The notes under the pieces are model-generated. The model saw only the letters and a list, made by a program, of their open reading frames with translations. It ran no database searches and had not been told where the DNA came from. Below are positions 46,701 to 54,395 of a stretch of DNA of 64,000 nucleotides, one piece after another (position 1 is the stretch's first letter; every line of letters starts with the position of its first letter). The translations under genes and the position numbers were made by a program. The stretch comes from Microbacterium luteolum (GTDB lineage Bacteria; Actinomycetota; Actinomycetes; Actinomycetales; Microbacteriaceae), in contig NZ_BAAAUN010000001.1 of NCBI RefSeq assembly GCF_039533965.1, positions 930,001-994,000 of the forward strand, in the 5' to 3' direction.

Positions 46701-46879
46701 TCCACGGTGCCGGCGACCGTCTCGCTCTCGCGCGCGGTCGTCGCGTCACCGCACATGACGAGGGTCACGGCGGCCGGAGGTGTCGTCTGAGACCGCACGG
46801 CGTCGAGAGTGCGGAGGAGTTGCGCGCGGGCAGAAGATCCGGGGCGCGCGACGATGATGGCGTGAACTCGGGCTGGCAT
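43721..46879 (-). CDS. Large membrane glycosyltransferase (GT2 domain fused to multi-helix membrane region and acidic tail)
   Basis: A 1052-residue protein. Residues 1-230: GT2-like domain (VHAIIVARPGSSARAQLLRTL, with a degenerate nucleotide-sugar site; LLAQDTAPHP replaces the usual DDD). Residues about 230-330: basic linker. Residues about 355-930: 12 or more membrane helices with a large loop. Residues about 930-1052: cytoplasmic acidic, Pro-rich tail built on DEPLPDDD repeats. The GT2 plus polytopic layout next to DUF5719 and whiB2 is conserved in actinobacteria, but its product is unknown. TAGGCT lies nine bases before the ATG. Confidence 0.85.
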   Translation of the reverse strand: MPARVHAIIVARPGSSARAQLLRTLDAVRSQTTPPAAVTLVMCGDATTARESETVAGTVEGIIEARATTSFAEAVELARPRVLEGTAIWLLAQDTAPHPRALERLSGMLERSPSAVIVAPKLVATDNEREIVSLGVTMTTLGRSVELAAGELDQGQHDGMDDALGSDIRGILIRGEVRDALRPDPALAGADEGLDLGVRARLGGGRVVVAPTARISASPDGPAALPSGRSRRAYVRRLAQLHRRLAYAPAPVVPLHWLALLPLALWRSITHLIGKRPESVIPEWAAALTAMLRVNAVARSRARIRSFRSSTWASIAPLRVTSSQLRRRLDDGHGSEGGAVSELRFFSGGGAWAVLAALVLSIASFTTVLAWPTVGGGALLPLRDTVSALWSDAAWGLRGVGIDLVGPADPFAAVVAVLGTLWPAGPSFTLVLLWILALPLAVLGGWFAATRVTDRAGLRIFAGVAWAMAPTFLTALVDGRPSAVLVHLLLPWLFHAAAVAHRSWGAAGAASLLLAAVVACAPSLAPALALLWIIAIGIALATAQFRGAGRQLWLPLPTALLFAPLVFWQLAHGSPLALLGDPGFLWAGPQATADAAGRLAIATGFPTNDFAGWTIFAPAVIGTWAPLLCAPIALLALAAAVAPRWRAGITLLVVTLAGLATAFLAVGITVGFTQGNPVAIWPGSGLSLAWIGVVGAALVTLDTALTLPRLRLIATSVAAVALVVCAVPALTAFHLERSALTNGPVSTLPAYVAAQAAGDQQIATLVLTPQDDGGLAVDVAWGASETLGAQSTMMTTAVEPQGADITALAVDLLSARDFDAPGELAEQGISYVLLAQLPGGQSDKARALGTTAVTSIDQRPGFVHAGTTERGVLWRLEADADAPEALTQAQQGTARLVITLQLVFVFAALLLSVPTRASRRAARAQSRIVGRVPEEPLVLPRHAEDREDEDAVGGVAEATVPTIATGETEDAISDDPLVGVDAPDDEPLPDDDAPVDEPLPDDDEPLPDDDAPAVDESPSDDAPLPDDEPPADDEPSSDDQAPSAGAAEEDNR
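43850..43924 (-). repeat. Three perfect 21-base repeats encoding the acidic tail
   Basis: The 21 bases beginning GTCATCATCC and ending GGGGCTC occur at 43850-43870, 43871-43891 and 43904-43924. They are in frame and encode EPLPDDD-type units. Further shorter variants flank them, so the tail length probably varies between strains. Confidence 0.85.
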
Positions 46880-46953
46880 GACGTGGTCAGCCTAAGCGCG
46901 CGATCCGCGCCTCCCGGGCAGTGGACGCGGCGCGCCCGCGAAGCGGAAGGCGA

Positions 46954-47271
46954 TCAGGTCGCGCGGCGCTTGAGCTTCCGGCGCTCGCGCTCGGAGAGTC
47001 CGCCCCAGATCCCGAAGCGCTCATCGTTGTTGAGCGCGTATTCGAGGCATTCGCCGCGGACATCGCACGTGGTGCAGATGCGCTTCGCGTCTCGTGTCGA
47101 TCCGCCCTTCTCCGGGAAGAAGGCTTCGGGATCGGTCTGCGAGCAGAGAGCGTCGCTCTGCCAGGCGAGGGCGTTGTCGTCTTCGGCGTTCGGCTTCCGA
47201 ACCCCCGGCACTCCGAGGTTGATCGGATCGACGAACCAGTTCTCCGGTACGTCGGAACGGTATCCCGTCAT
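46954..47271 (-). CDS. whiB2: WhiB2-type (WhmD) iron-sulfur transcription factor
   Basis: A 105-residue Wbl protein with iron-sulfur cysteines 43, 66, 69 and 75, the turn GIWGGLSERERRKLKRR and an N-terminal extension of about 40 residues. The WhiB2/WhmD group controls septation and cell division. The start is ATG at 47271 with GGAG six bases upstream; the frame could begin at a TTG four codons earlier. Neighbours manA and DUF3499 match the mycobacterial whiB2 region. Confidence 0.94.
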   Translation of the reverse strand: MTGYRSDVPENWFVDPINLGVPGVRKPNAEDDNALAWQSDALCSQTDPEAFFPEKGGSTRDAKRICTTCDVRGECLEYALNNDERFGIWGGLSERERRKLKRRAT

Positions 47272-47321
47272 CTCGATCTCCAACCCTGTCTCCGCCCCCC
47301 GGCGGGCCGTGCTCGTACCTA

Positions 47322-47350
47322 ATTACACCCGTGTCATTCGCTCCGGTCAA
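47322..47350 (-). promoter_or_regulatory. whiB2 promoter (TTGACC-N17-TGTAAT)
   Basis: TTGACC (47350-47345), a 17-base spacer and TGTAAT (47327-47322) make one of the better housekeeping promoters in the window; the leader would be about 45 bases with a Shine-Dalgarno. Confidence 0.65.
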
Positions 47351-47380
47351 GTCGCGGATCGTAAACCCTCAAGCGGTTCT

Positions 47381-48544
47381 TTAAAGTTCTTGAGTGTTCG
47401 TCGGCGTGTCGCGCCCGGGCGACGCGAGGAACACCTCGCCGGCTCCGGACAGCGTCACCGCGCCCTCGTCGGGCGTGGCGAAGACCACTGCGCCGACGGG
47501 CACTCGTCGAACCTCTCCCGCGGCGGAGGAGACGGCCACGTCGCCCGCGGTCGCCAGCACCATCGTCGGCCCCGTGACGTCCCACGTCAGGGGCGCACCG
47601 GTGAGGGAGACCCGCTCGAGGGCGAAGTCGGGGATCGGCACCGGATAGGCCGTGACGGCGCCGTCTCCGGACGGACGCAGCACCGGCACCTCTCCGGAGG
47701 AGGTGTCGAGGATCGACAGCAGCTCGGGCACGTCGATGCGCTTGGGGGTGAGACCGCCGCGGAGCACGTTGTCGCTCGCGGCCATGATCTCGACCCCGAG
47801 CCCCGAGAGGTAGGCATGCAGCAGGCCGGCGCGCAGGAAGACTCCTTCGCCGCGGCGCAGGACGACATGGTTCATCAGCAGGGCGACGACCACTCCGGGA
47901 TCCGCCGGGTAGTTCGCGGCCACGCCGGCGATCGCCCGGATCGTGGTGCTCCACTCCCCTGCGATTGCACCCGTGCCCGCTGCGGCGGTGCGCACCGCCG
48001 CGATGATGTCATCGACCTCGCTCTGCGCCTCGCCTCCGAGCAGCCACCCGATCACCGTGCGGAGGACATCGCCATCGCCGCTCAGCCGCGCACGCAGCGC
48101 CGCCACACCCGCACTGTCGCCCAGAGTGTCGAGCAGAGCGAGGGTTCTCGCCACCGGACGCAGGCCGCTGAGCGACTCGAAGGTCTCGCTGAGCGCCACG
48201 ATGAGCTCCGGCTTGTGATTGTCATCGCGGTAGTTGCGTCGCGGATCGTCGTCCGCGAGACCGCTCTCCCGCGCCCAGCCCTCACGCGCCTGCGCGATCG
48301 TCGGGTGCACCTGGATCGACAGCGGCGTGCCGGCCGCGAGCAGCTTGAGCAGGTACGGTAGCGTGCCCCCCGTGATCTGGTCGAGGGTGCCGCCGCCCTC
48401 GACGTCCGCCGGGTCACTCGGATGGTCGCCGAACCAGACCTCGGCCTCGGGTGCGCCCGAGGGGACACGGCCCTCGAGCTCGGCGAGCAGGGAGTCGGAT
48501 CCCCAGGCGTAGTCACGGGGCGCGTTCGTGAGGCTGAGCAGCAT
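47381..48544 (-). CDS. manA: Mannose-6-phosphate isomerase, class I
   Basis: A 387-residue zinc-dependent cupin enzyme that interconverts mannose-6-phosphate and fructose-6-phosphate for GDP-mannose synthesis. Zinc-site segments: IQVHPTIAQAREGWA near residue 77 and NHKPELIVAL near 110; the C-terminal cupin and lid follow. TACGCT lies seven bases before the ATG. Upstream of whiB2 on the same strand as in mycobacteria. Confidence 0.95.
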   Translation of the reverse strand: MLLSLTNAPRDYAWGSDSLLAELEGRVPSGAPEAEVWFGDHPSDPADVEGGGTLDQITGGTLPYLLKLLAAGTPLSIQVHPTIAQAREGWARESGLADDDPRRNYRDDNHKPELIVALSETFESLSGLRPVARTLALLDTLGDSAGVAALRARLSGDGDVLRTVIGWLLGGEAQSEVDDIIAAVRTAAAGTGAIAGEWSTTIRAIAGVAANYPADPGVVVALLMNHVVLRRGEGVFLRAGLLHAYLSGLGVEIMAASDNVLRGGLTPKRIDVPELLSILDTSSGEVPVLRPSGDGAVTAYPVPIPDFALERVSLTGAPLTWDVTGPTMVLATAGDVAVSSAAGEVRRVPVGAVVFATPDEGAVTLSGAGEVFLASPGRDTPTNTQEL

Positions 48545-48551
48545 GGATCCC

Positions 48552-48557
48552 AGCGTA
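48552..48557 (-). promoter_or_regulatory. -10 element (TACGCT) for manA
   Basis: TACGCT-N7-ATG; leaderless layout, divergent from the ligase gene at 48614. Confidence 0.45.
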
Positions 48558-48600
48558 GAGCCGCACGGCGGCGCTCAGCGACGCACGAAGCGCGGCGCGG

Positions 48601-48606
48601 TAGCCT
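48601..48606 (+). promoter_or_regulatory. -10 element (TAGCCT) for the first O-antigen-ligase-like gene
   Basis: TAGCCT-N7-ATG; leaderless layout. Confidence 0.5.
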
Positions 48607-48613
48607 GAACGCG

Positions 48614-50029
48614 ATGGCTCAGTACACCAAGCATCCCGTGGCGCCCCCGCCCACCGCGCCGGAGCGCGAGTCGACGGGGCACCTCCTGCTGCGCGCCTAC
48701 GTGATCCTCGTGCTCTTCGTGACATTCGCGCACTCGGCCGTCTACAACCTGCTCGGGATGATCGGCGCCGGGATCGTCCTCGTGGTCTTCACCCTCGCCA
48801 CGCTCGCGATCGGCATCCCGATGCTCGCGCGGAACCGACCGCAGCCGTTCCGCTGGCGGCGGCTGCCGTGGTCGGCGCTCGGATACACCACCCTCGCGCT
48901 CGTCTCCGTCGCCTGGTCGCAGTGGCGCGGGCCGACCCTCCTCACCTGGGTGCTGCTCGCCGCCGTCACCGTCAACGGCCTGTTCATCGCGCACGTCCTG
49001 ACCTGGCACGAGATCGTCCGAGCGCTGTCGTCCGCGTTCAAGTGGATCCTGGGACTCTCCTTGGCGCTCGAGCTCTGGGTCTCACTTGTCATCCACGGCC
49101 CGCTGCTGCCCAACTTCGCGACGCTGCCGGACGGCGAGCTCGACCCGCAGTGGTACTGGGTGCGCGACAACCTGTTCGACGGCGGTCGCATCCAGGGCAT
49201 CGTCGGCAACGCCAACCTGCTGGCGATCATCTCGCTCTTCGCGATCATCACCTTCGGCGTGCTCTTCGCGGCACGCGCACGCTGGCGCACCACGCTCGCG
49301 ATGTGGGCGCTGCTGGCCGCCTATTTCCTGTTCCGCACGTCGTCCGCCACCGCGCTCGTCTGCGCCGCGGCAGCCGCCGTCGTCCTCGCGGTCGCGCTGA
49401 TCATGCGCCGCGCAAGCACTCCCGGAGCGCGCACCCGCGTCTACGTGATCGCGATCGGCGGCACCGCCCTGGTCGCGGCGGCGGTGTGGCTGGTCCGTGC
49501 GCCCCTGCTCGCGCTGCTCGGCCGCAGCTCCGACCTCACGGGGCGCTCCGACCTGATCTGGTCCAAGGTGCTCGAGCGCGCCGGCGAGCATCCGCTCTTC
49601 GGCAACGGCTTCTCCAGTCCCTGGATCCCCACGGACCCCGCGTTCGACGGCTGGATCATCGACCACGGCATCACCGTCTTCCACGCGCACAACATGTGGC
49701 TCGACGTGCTGCTCCAGCTCGGTGTCCTCGGCGTCGTCCTCATGGCGCTGGCCTACGTGAGCCTGCTCTGGCGCTCCTGGTTCTTCGCCGTCGATCGCCC
49801 GCGCTGGGACCTCGAGGCCGCGCGTCCGTTCTCCCCGCTCACCCTGCTCCCGAGCCTCTTCACGATCGTCCTCCTCGTTCAGGGGCTCTCCGAGTCCACG
49901 CCGATCATGCTCTGGGGCTGGATGCTGCTGGTGCTGCTCTCGTTCAAGCTCAAGTCGGTCCCCCTGGTGGGCGTCGGCGAACGCGATCTCCTCTTCGAAC
50001 GCGGCGCGCGCCAGCGGCGGGTGCCGTGA
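48614..50029 (+). CDS. O-antigen ligase/polymerase-like membrane protein, first copy
   Basis: A 471-residue protein with about 11 membrane helices and the Wzy_C-type outer loop (residues about 210-385) with the pattern SDLTGRSDLIWSKVLERAGEHPLFGNGF and HAHNMWLDVLLQLGVLG. Such proteins join or polymerise glycans on the outer face of the membrane, using lipid-linked donors. ATG at 48614. It overlaps the second copy by four bases (GTGA). Confidence 0.88.
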   Translation: MAQYTKHPVAPPPTAPERESTGHLLLRAYVILVLFVTFAHSAVYNLLGMIGAGIVLVVFTLATLAIGIPMLARNRPQPFRWRRLPWSALGYTTLALVSVAWSQWRGPTLLTWVLLAAVTVNGLFIAHVLTWHEIVRALSSAFKWILGLSLALELWVSLVIHGPLLPNFATLPDGELDPQWYWVRDNLFDGGRIQGIVGNANLLAIISLFAIITFGVLFAARARWRTTLAMWALLAAYFLFRTSSATALVCAAAAAVVLAVALIMRRASTPGARTRVYVIAIGGTALVAAAVWLVRAPLLALLGRSSDLTGRSDLIWSKVLERAGEHPLFGNGFSSPWIPTDPAFDGWIIDHGITVFHAHNMWLDVLLQLGVLGVVLMALAYVSLLWRSWFFAVDRPRWDLEAARPFSPLTLLPSLFTIVLLVQGLSESTPIMLWGWMLLVLLSFKLKSVPLVGVGERDLLFERGARQRRVP

Positions 50030-51324
50030 CGCCGATGCGCCCGATCGTGCGCCTTCTCGGGTCCGTCGAGATGGCGAGGGCGTTCACGCTCGCCGCTCTG
50101 ACGGCGGTCTTCGGATCGTTCGCGATCGGACAGATGACGTCGCCGGTCACTCTGGCCGCCGTCATCACGGCCCTCTGCCTTCTCGGCGGGGCGATCCTCT
50201 GGGTCCGCCGCGAGGAGCTGTCGCCGTTGCGCATCGCGCCCTCCTCGCTCTTCGCGTTCCTCTGCTGGGCATTGGTGAGCCTGGTCTGGACGACCGACCG
50301 CTCCGACACGGTGTTCGGCTGGCTGTCCCTGTTCGGATTCGCCTTCCTGGCGATCACGGTCGGTCACATCCGCGACACGCTGCAGACCGTCCGCGCGATC
50401 GGCGACACGCTGCGCGCGCTGCTGGCCATCTCGCTCGGCATCGAGATCCTGTCCGGGATCCTGCTCGACGTCCCGTTCGCGTTCCTCGGAATCCAGGGGA
50501 ATCTCGCCGCGGGCGGCCCGATCCAGGGTCTCTTCGGCAGCCGCAACATGCTGGGGTTCATCGCGGTCATCGCACTGATCACCTTCGTGATCGAGTGGCG
50601 CACCCAGTCGGTCAACCCGCCGCTCGCCGTGACGTCCGTCGCCCTGGCCGGATCCCTGGCCTTCCTCTCGTCCTCCCCGACCGTGCTGGTGCTCGCCGTC
50701 GCCGTCGGCATCGTGACGGTCGCGCTGACGATCGTGCGACACGCGTCGCCGGAACGACGCAATCTCGTGCAGTGGATGCTGGGCATCCTCGTCGCTCTCG
50801 CGCTCGTCGTGGCGTTCGCGCTGCGCCATCAGATCATCGCGCTCCTCGATGCCGGCTCCGACTTCTCGATCCGCGCCTCGCTCTGGAACACGATCCTCGA
50901 CTTCGTCGCCGTCAAGCCGATCCAGGGCTGGGGATGGTTCGGGGACTGGGCGCGGGGCGAGTACCCGTTCACGTACATCAACTTCCAACTGGACGACCGT
51001 CATCAGAGCGCGCTGAACGGGTTCTTCGACGTGCTCCTGCAACTGGGAGCCGTCGGTCTCGTGCTCTTCCTGCTGCTCGGCGGGGTGGCACTGGTGCGCT
51101 CCTGGCTGGTCGCCAGCGTGCGGCGGTCCGTCGTCTACGCGTGGACGCCGATCACCCTGGTCACACTCGCGGTCGACTCGATGTTCGAGAGCTTCACGAT
51201 CGTCGGCGCCGGGTGGTTCATGCTCGTGCTCTGCGCGCTGCGCGCTGGTCAGTCCCGGTCCTGGCGCGAGAACATCGACGCGGCGCACACCAGCTCGATT
51301 CCGACGCTCCGCCCGCAGGCGTGA
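50026..51324 (+). CDS. O-antigen ligase/polymerase-like membrane protein, second copy
   Basis: A 432-residue protein with about ten membrane helices and the same outer-loop pattern: FSIRASLWNTILDFVAVKPIQGWGWFG and HQSALNGFFDVLLQLGAVGL. The overall layout matches the first copy but sequence identity is low, so the duplication is old. GTG at 50026 overlaps the previous stop. Convergent with galE. Confidence 0.88.
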   Translation: MTPMRPIVRLLGSVEMARAFTLAALTAVFGSFAIGQMTSPVTLAAVITALCLLGGAILWVRREELSPLRIAPSSLFAFLCWALVSLVWTTDRSDTVFGWLSLFGFAFLAITVGHIRDTLQTVRAIGDTLRALLAISLGIEILSGILLDVPFAFLGIQGNLAAGGPIQGLFGSRNMLGFIAVIALITFVIEWRTQSVNPPLAVTSVALAGSLAFLSSSPTVLVLAVAVGIVTVALTIVRHASPERRNLVQWMLGILVALALVVAFALRHQIIALLDAGSDFSIRASLWNTILDFVAVKPIQGWGWFGDWARGEYPFTYINFQLDDRHQSALNGFFDVLLQLGAVGLVLFLLLGGVALVRSWLVASVRRSVVYAWTPITLVTLAVDSMFESFTIVGAGWFMLVLCALRAGQSRSWRENIDAAHTSSIPTLRPQA

Positions 51325-51328
51325 CGCG

Positions 51329-51345
51329 GCCGGGGTGAGCCCGGC
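51329..51345. terminator. Possible weak terminator between the ligase pair and galE
   Basis: GCCGGG at 51329-51334 pairs with CCCGGC at 51340-51345 around a five-base loop, between convergent genes. The stem is short and lacks a T-tract. Confidence 0.35.
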
Positions 51346-52335
51346 TCAGCGCAGAGCGCCGAGCTTCTCGGCCCAGGCGATGGCGTCGCGCACGCCGTCG
51401 TCGACGGAGCGCTCCGCATGCCAGTCGAGGACCTGCTCGGCACGATCGACGATCGCGAAGGCGCCGGCCTGATCCCCGGGACGGCGCCCCGTCTCGACGA
51501 CCGCGAGCGGCTCGCCGGTCACGCGTTCGAAGGCGGCGACCAGTTCGCGCACCGTGACGCCGTCGCCGGTGCCGAGATTGATGACCTGATACGGCTCGTC
51601 CGCGGTCGCGACCTCGTCGAACCTCTGCACCGCCGCGACGTGCGCGAGTGCGAGGTCCCAGACGTGGATGTAGTCCCGCAGACCCGAGCCGTCGCGCGTC
51701 GCCCAGTCGGTGCCGGTGATGGTGAACGGCTCGCCGGCGGCATGCGCCTGCATGATCTTGCCCAGCGCGTGCGAGGGCGCGGGATTCTGCTGCCCGGTGC
51801 GCAGCTGCGGGTCGGCGCCGATGGGGTTGAAGTAGCGGAGCGCGATCGCACGGAAGTCGCCGGCGGCGGCCGCGTCGTGCAGGATCTGCTCGACCATCGC
51901 CTTCGTCGTCGCATAGGGGCTGGACGGCGCGAGCACACCGTTCTCGTCGACGCCTTCGCCGCTCTCGCCCGCGTAGACGGAGGCGGAGGAGCTGAAGACG
52001 ATGCGCGCGATGCCCGCATCGCGAAGGCGCTGGAGCAGGAGCACCGTCTTGCCGACGTTGGAGTCGTAGTAGCCGAGTGGATCGGCGACCGACTCCGGGA
52101 CGACGGCACGGGCCGCGCAGTGCACGACCGCGTCGATGTCGGGATGGTCGGAGAGCAGCTGATCGAGCAGCGCCGCATCCGCGATGTCGCCGACGTAGAG
52201 GTTGCGGCCGTCGCCGAAGGCGCGGAGGCCCTTGGAGAGATCGTCGAGGATGACGACCTCATTACCGGCCTCGATGCATGCCGTCGCGACAGTGGACCCG
52301 ATGTAGCCGGCGCCGCCGGTGATCAATACCTTCAT
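51346..52335 (-). CDS. galE: UDP-glucose 4-epimerase
   Basis: A 329-residue extended SDR: NAD site GGAGYIGST near residue 8, VVHCAA, FSSSASVYAG near 120, and the catalytic YATTK near 147, followed by RYFNPIGAD. It interconverts UDP-glucose and UDP-galactose; UDP-galactose is the substrate of Glf at 57503, so this gene feeds the galactofuranose pathway. ATG at 52335 with TAGACT seven bases upstream; a longer frame upstream lacks family sequence. Confidence 0.94.
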   Translation of the reverse strand: MKVLITGGAGYIGSTVATACIEAGNEVVILDDLSKGLRAFGDGRNLYVGDIADAALLDQLLSDHPDIDAVVHCAARAVVPESVADPLGYYDSNVGKTVLLLQRLRDAGIARIVFSSSASVYAGESGEGVDENGVLAPSSPYATTKAMVEQILHDAAAAGDFRAIALRYFNPIGADPQLRTGQQNPAPSHALGKIMQAHAAGEPFTITGTDWATRDGSGLRDYIHVWDLALAHVAAVQRFDEVATADEPYQVINLGTGDGVTVRELVAAFERVTGEPLAVVETGRRPGDQAGAFAIVDRAEQVLDWHAERSVDDGVRDAIAWAEKLGALR

Positions 52336-52342
52336 CGCGCTC

Positions 52343-52348
52343 AGTCTA
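52343..52348 (-). promoter_or_regulatory. -10 element (TAGACT) for galE
   Basis: TAGACT-N7-ATG; leaderless layout. Confidence 0.5.
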
Positions 52349-52407
52349 GCCAGCAGCACGGTCGGGTCGTGGCGCGGACTCTCCGCAGATCCGAAGGAGA
52401 CGGACGG

Positions 52408-52413
52408 TAGGCT
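52408..52413 (+). promoter_or_regulatory. Candidate -10 (TAGGCT) for glfT2
   Basis: TAGGCT would start transcription near 52420, giving a leader of about 65 bases with GGAGA before the GTG at 52485. Confidence 0.4.
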
Positions 52414-52484
52414 ACTCACTGCTCATCGAGTCGCGCGCTGTCCCGCCACAGCGGTCTGCGGCACCAACATCGGAGAACTACCCA

Positions 52485-54395
52485 GTGGCCCACGTCCTTC
52501 AGAACGTCGTCTTCCCACTTGATCGCGACCCCGATCTGCTTCCCCTCTACGCCGACCCCGAGACCTGGTCGGTCATCGAGAACGAGCCCGTGCGCGTGTC
52601 GAACCGGGCGCACCTCGGCAACATCCTCGGCCGCCACCGTGCGCGCATCGTCGCCGGGCGGCGCGTGTCGCTCGGCACGTACTTCAACGCCTTCCCCGCG
52701 TCCTACTGGCAGCACTGGACCAGCGTCAGAGAGGTCCGGCTCACCGTCCGCACGACGGGACCCGCGACGATCCTCGTCTATCGCTCCAACGGCTCCGGCA
52801 TCCGCCAGCGGGTCGCGACCCGCGAGGTGACCGGGGAGGCGACGACGACCTTCGATCTCGAGCTCACGCAATACAGCGACGGCGGCTGGATCTGGTTCGA
52901 CATCGTCGCCGACGAGAAGCCGGCGGTGCTCGAAGGCGCGGAGTGGACGACCGAGCAGGAGCCCGCGCGCTCGGGCAAGGCGTCGCTCGGCATCACCACG
53001 TACAACAAGCCGGACTACTGCGTCGAGACGCTGCGCGCCCTCGCGGCCTCTCCGGACGCTCTGGAGTTCGTCGATCGCATCTTCCTGGTCGACCAGGGCT
53101 CGCAGCTCGTCTCCGAGCAGGACGGCTTCGACGAGGTCGCCGAGAGCCTCGGTGAGACGCTGCAGGTCATCCGCCAGGAGAACCTCGGCGGCTCCGGCGG
53201 ATTCGCCCGTGCCATGCACGAGACGCTGCAGCGCCCGGAGAGCGACTTCGTGCAGCTGCTGGACGACGACGTGCGCCTCGAGCCCGAGTCGCTGCGCCGC
53301 TCGATCGTGTTCGGTCAGTACGCGACCACGCCGGTGCTCGTCGGCGGGCACATGTTCGACCTGCTCGACCGCCCCAAGCTCCACGGCTGGGCCGAGGTCG
53401 TCGACGAAGACCCGTTCATGTGGCGCAATCTGTACCAGGAGAAGATGCCGCACGACTTCGGCGTGTCGAACCTGCGCCAGTCGACGCTGCTCCACATCCG
53501 GATGGACGCCGACTACAACGGCTGGTGGATGTGCCTGATCCCCCTCGACGTGATCCGGGAAGTGGGCCTGGCCCTCCCCGCCTTCATCAAGTGGGACGAC
53601 GCCGAATTCTGCCTGCGCGCCGGCGAGGCCGGGTTCCCGACGGTGTCGATGCCGGGCGTCGCGCTCTGGCACGTCTCCTGGGTCAACAAGGACGACACGA
53701 TCGACTGGCAGGCGTACTTCCACGCCCGCAACCGGATCGTCGCCGGACTCCTGCACTCCGGCGCCCCGCGCGGAGGGGCGCTCCTGAAGCACAGCAGGCG
53801 CGTCGACCTCAAGCACCTGATGATGATGCAGTACTACCCCGTGGCGCTGCGCGCCCGCGCTCTACGGGACATCCTGTCCGGGCCCGACCACATGCGAGGC
53901 AACCTGGCGACGGCCATGCCCGCCGCGCGGGCGCTCGCCGCCGAGTTCCCGGAGACGGTCGTGCACCGCGATCCGGCCAGGGTCCTGCACTCTCGCCGCG
54001 GCCGCCGCGTGTTCCAGCAGCTGTCGAACAACGATCTGGACAACCCGAAGGGGATCCGGTTGCGCGTGTTCACGATGCGCACGCTGGTCTCCCACTGGCT
54101 CCACCGGCCTCACCCCGCGAACCTGACGCAGCCCGAGGTCGAGTTCGGCAAGGAAGACGCCCGGTGGTGGCGTGTCCCGTCGTTCGACAGCGCCCTCGTG
54201 AGCGCGGCGGACGGATCCGGCAAGAACATCTACACGCGCGACCGCGGACAGTACCGCCGCATGCTGCGCGAGAGCGTCCGACTGCACGCCGAGCTCCGTC
54301 GACGGTGGCCCCAGTTGCAGAAACAGTATCGCGAGGCTCTCCCCGAGCTCGTCTCGCCCCAGTCCTGGCAGCAGATCTTCGAGGAGAAGGCATGA
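52485..54395 (+). CDS. glfT2: GlfT2-like galactofuranosyltransferase
   Basis: A 636-residue protein, one residue shorter than M. tuberculosis GlfT2 as I recall it. N-terminal beta-rich domain (residues 1-160), GT2 core with GITTYNKPDYC near 168, QENLGGSGGF and the metal-binding LDDDVRLEP near 260, and the acceptor-side segment FIKWDDAEFCLRAGEAG near 365 with ALWHVSWVNKDD; a helical C-terminal domain follows. GlfT2 polymerises alternating beta-1,5/1,6 galactofuranose on a lipid carrier. Its stop overlaps the next ATG. With glf and wzt-wzm nearby the function is well supported. Confidence 0.9.
   Translation: MAHVLQNVVFPLDRDPDLLPLYADPETWSVIENEPVRVSNRAHLGNILGRHRARIVAGRRVSLGTYFNAFPASYWQHWTSVREVRLTVRTTGPATILVYRSNGSGIRQRVATREVTGEATTTFDLELTQYSDGGWIWFDIVADEKPAVLEGAEWTTEQEPARSGKASLGITTYNKPDYCVETLRALAASPDALEFVDRIFLVDQGSQLVSEQDGFDEVAESLGETLQVIRQENLGGSGGFARAMHETLQRPESDFVQLLDDDVRLEPESLRRSIVFGQYATTPVLVGGHMFDLLDRPKLHGWAEVVDEDPFMWRNLYQEKMPHDFGVSNLRQSTLLHIRMDADYNGWWMCLIPLDVIREVGLALPAFIKWDDAEFCLRAGEAGFPTVSMPGVALWHVSWVNKDDTIDWQAYFHARNRIVAGLLHSGAPRGGALLKHSRRVDLKHLMMMQYYPVALRARALRDILSGPDHMRGNLATAMPAARALAAEFPETVVHRDPARVLHSRRGRRVFQQLSNNDLDNPKGIRLRVFTMRTLVSHWLHRPHPANLTQPEVEFGKEDARWWRVPSFDSALVSAADGSGKNIYTRDRGQYRRMLRESVRLHAELRRRWPQLQKQYREALPELVSPQSWQQIFEEKA

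Noticed and set aside
47368..47394. Dyad CTCAAG...CTTGAG around CTTTAAAG at the manA stop, considered as a terminator or operator
   Set aside because: The outer stem is six base pairs with a 15-base gap, it contains the manA stop codon, and there is no T-tract. Too weak to annotate.
44054..48361. A 1435-codon open frame antisense to the glycosyltransferase, whiB2 and manA
   Set aside because: It crosses several well-supported genes and intergenic regions and is composed almost wholly of Arg/Gly/Asp/Glu. It is a by-product of GC-rich third codon positions.
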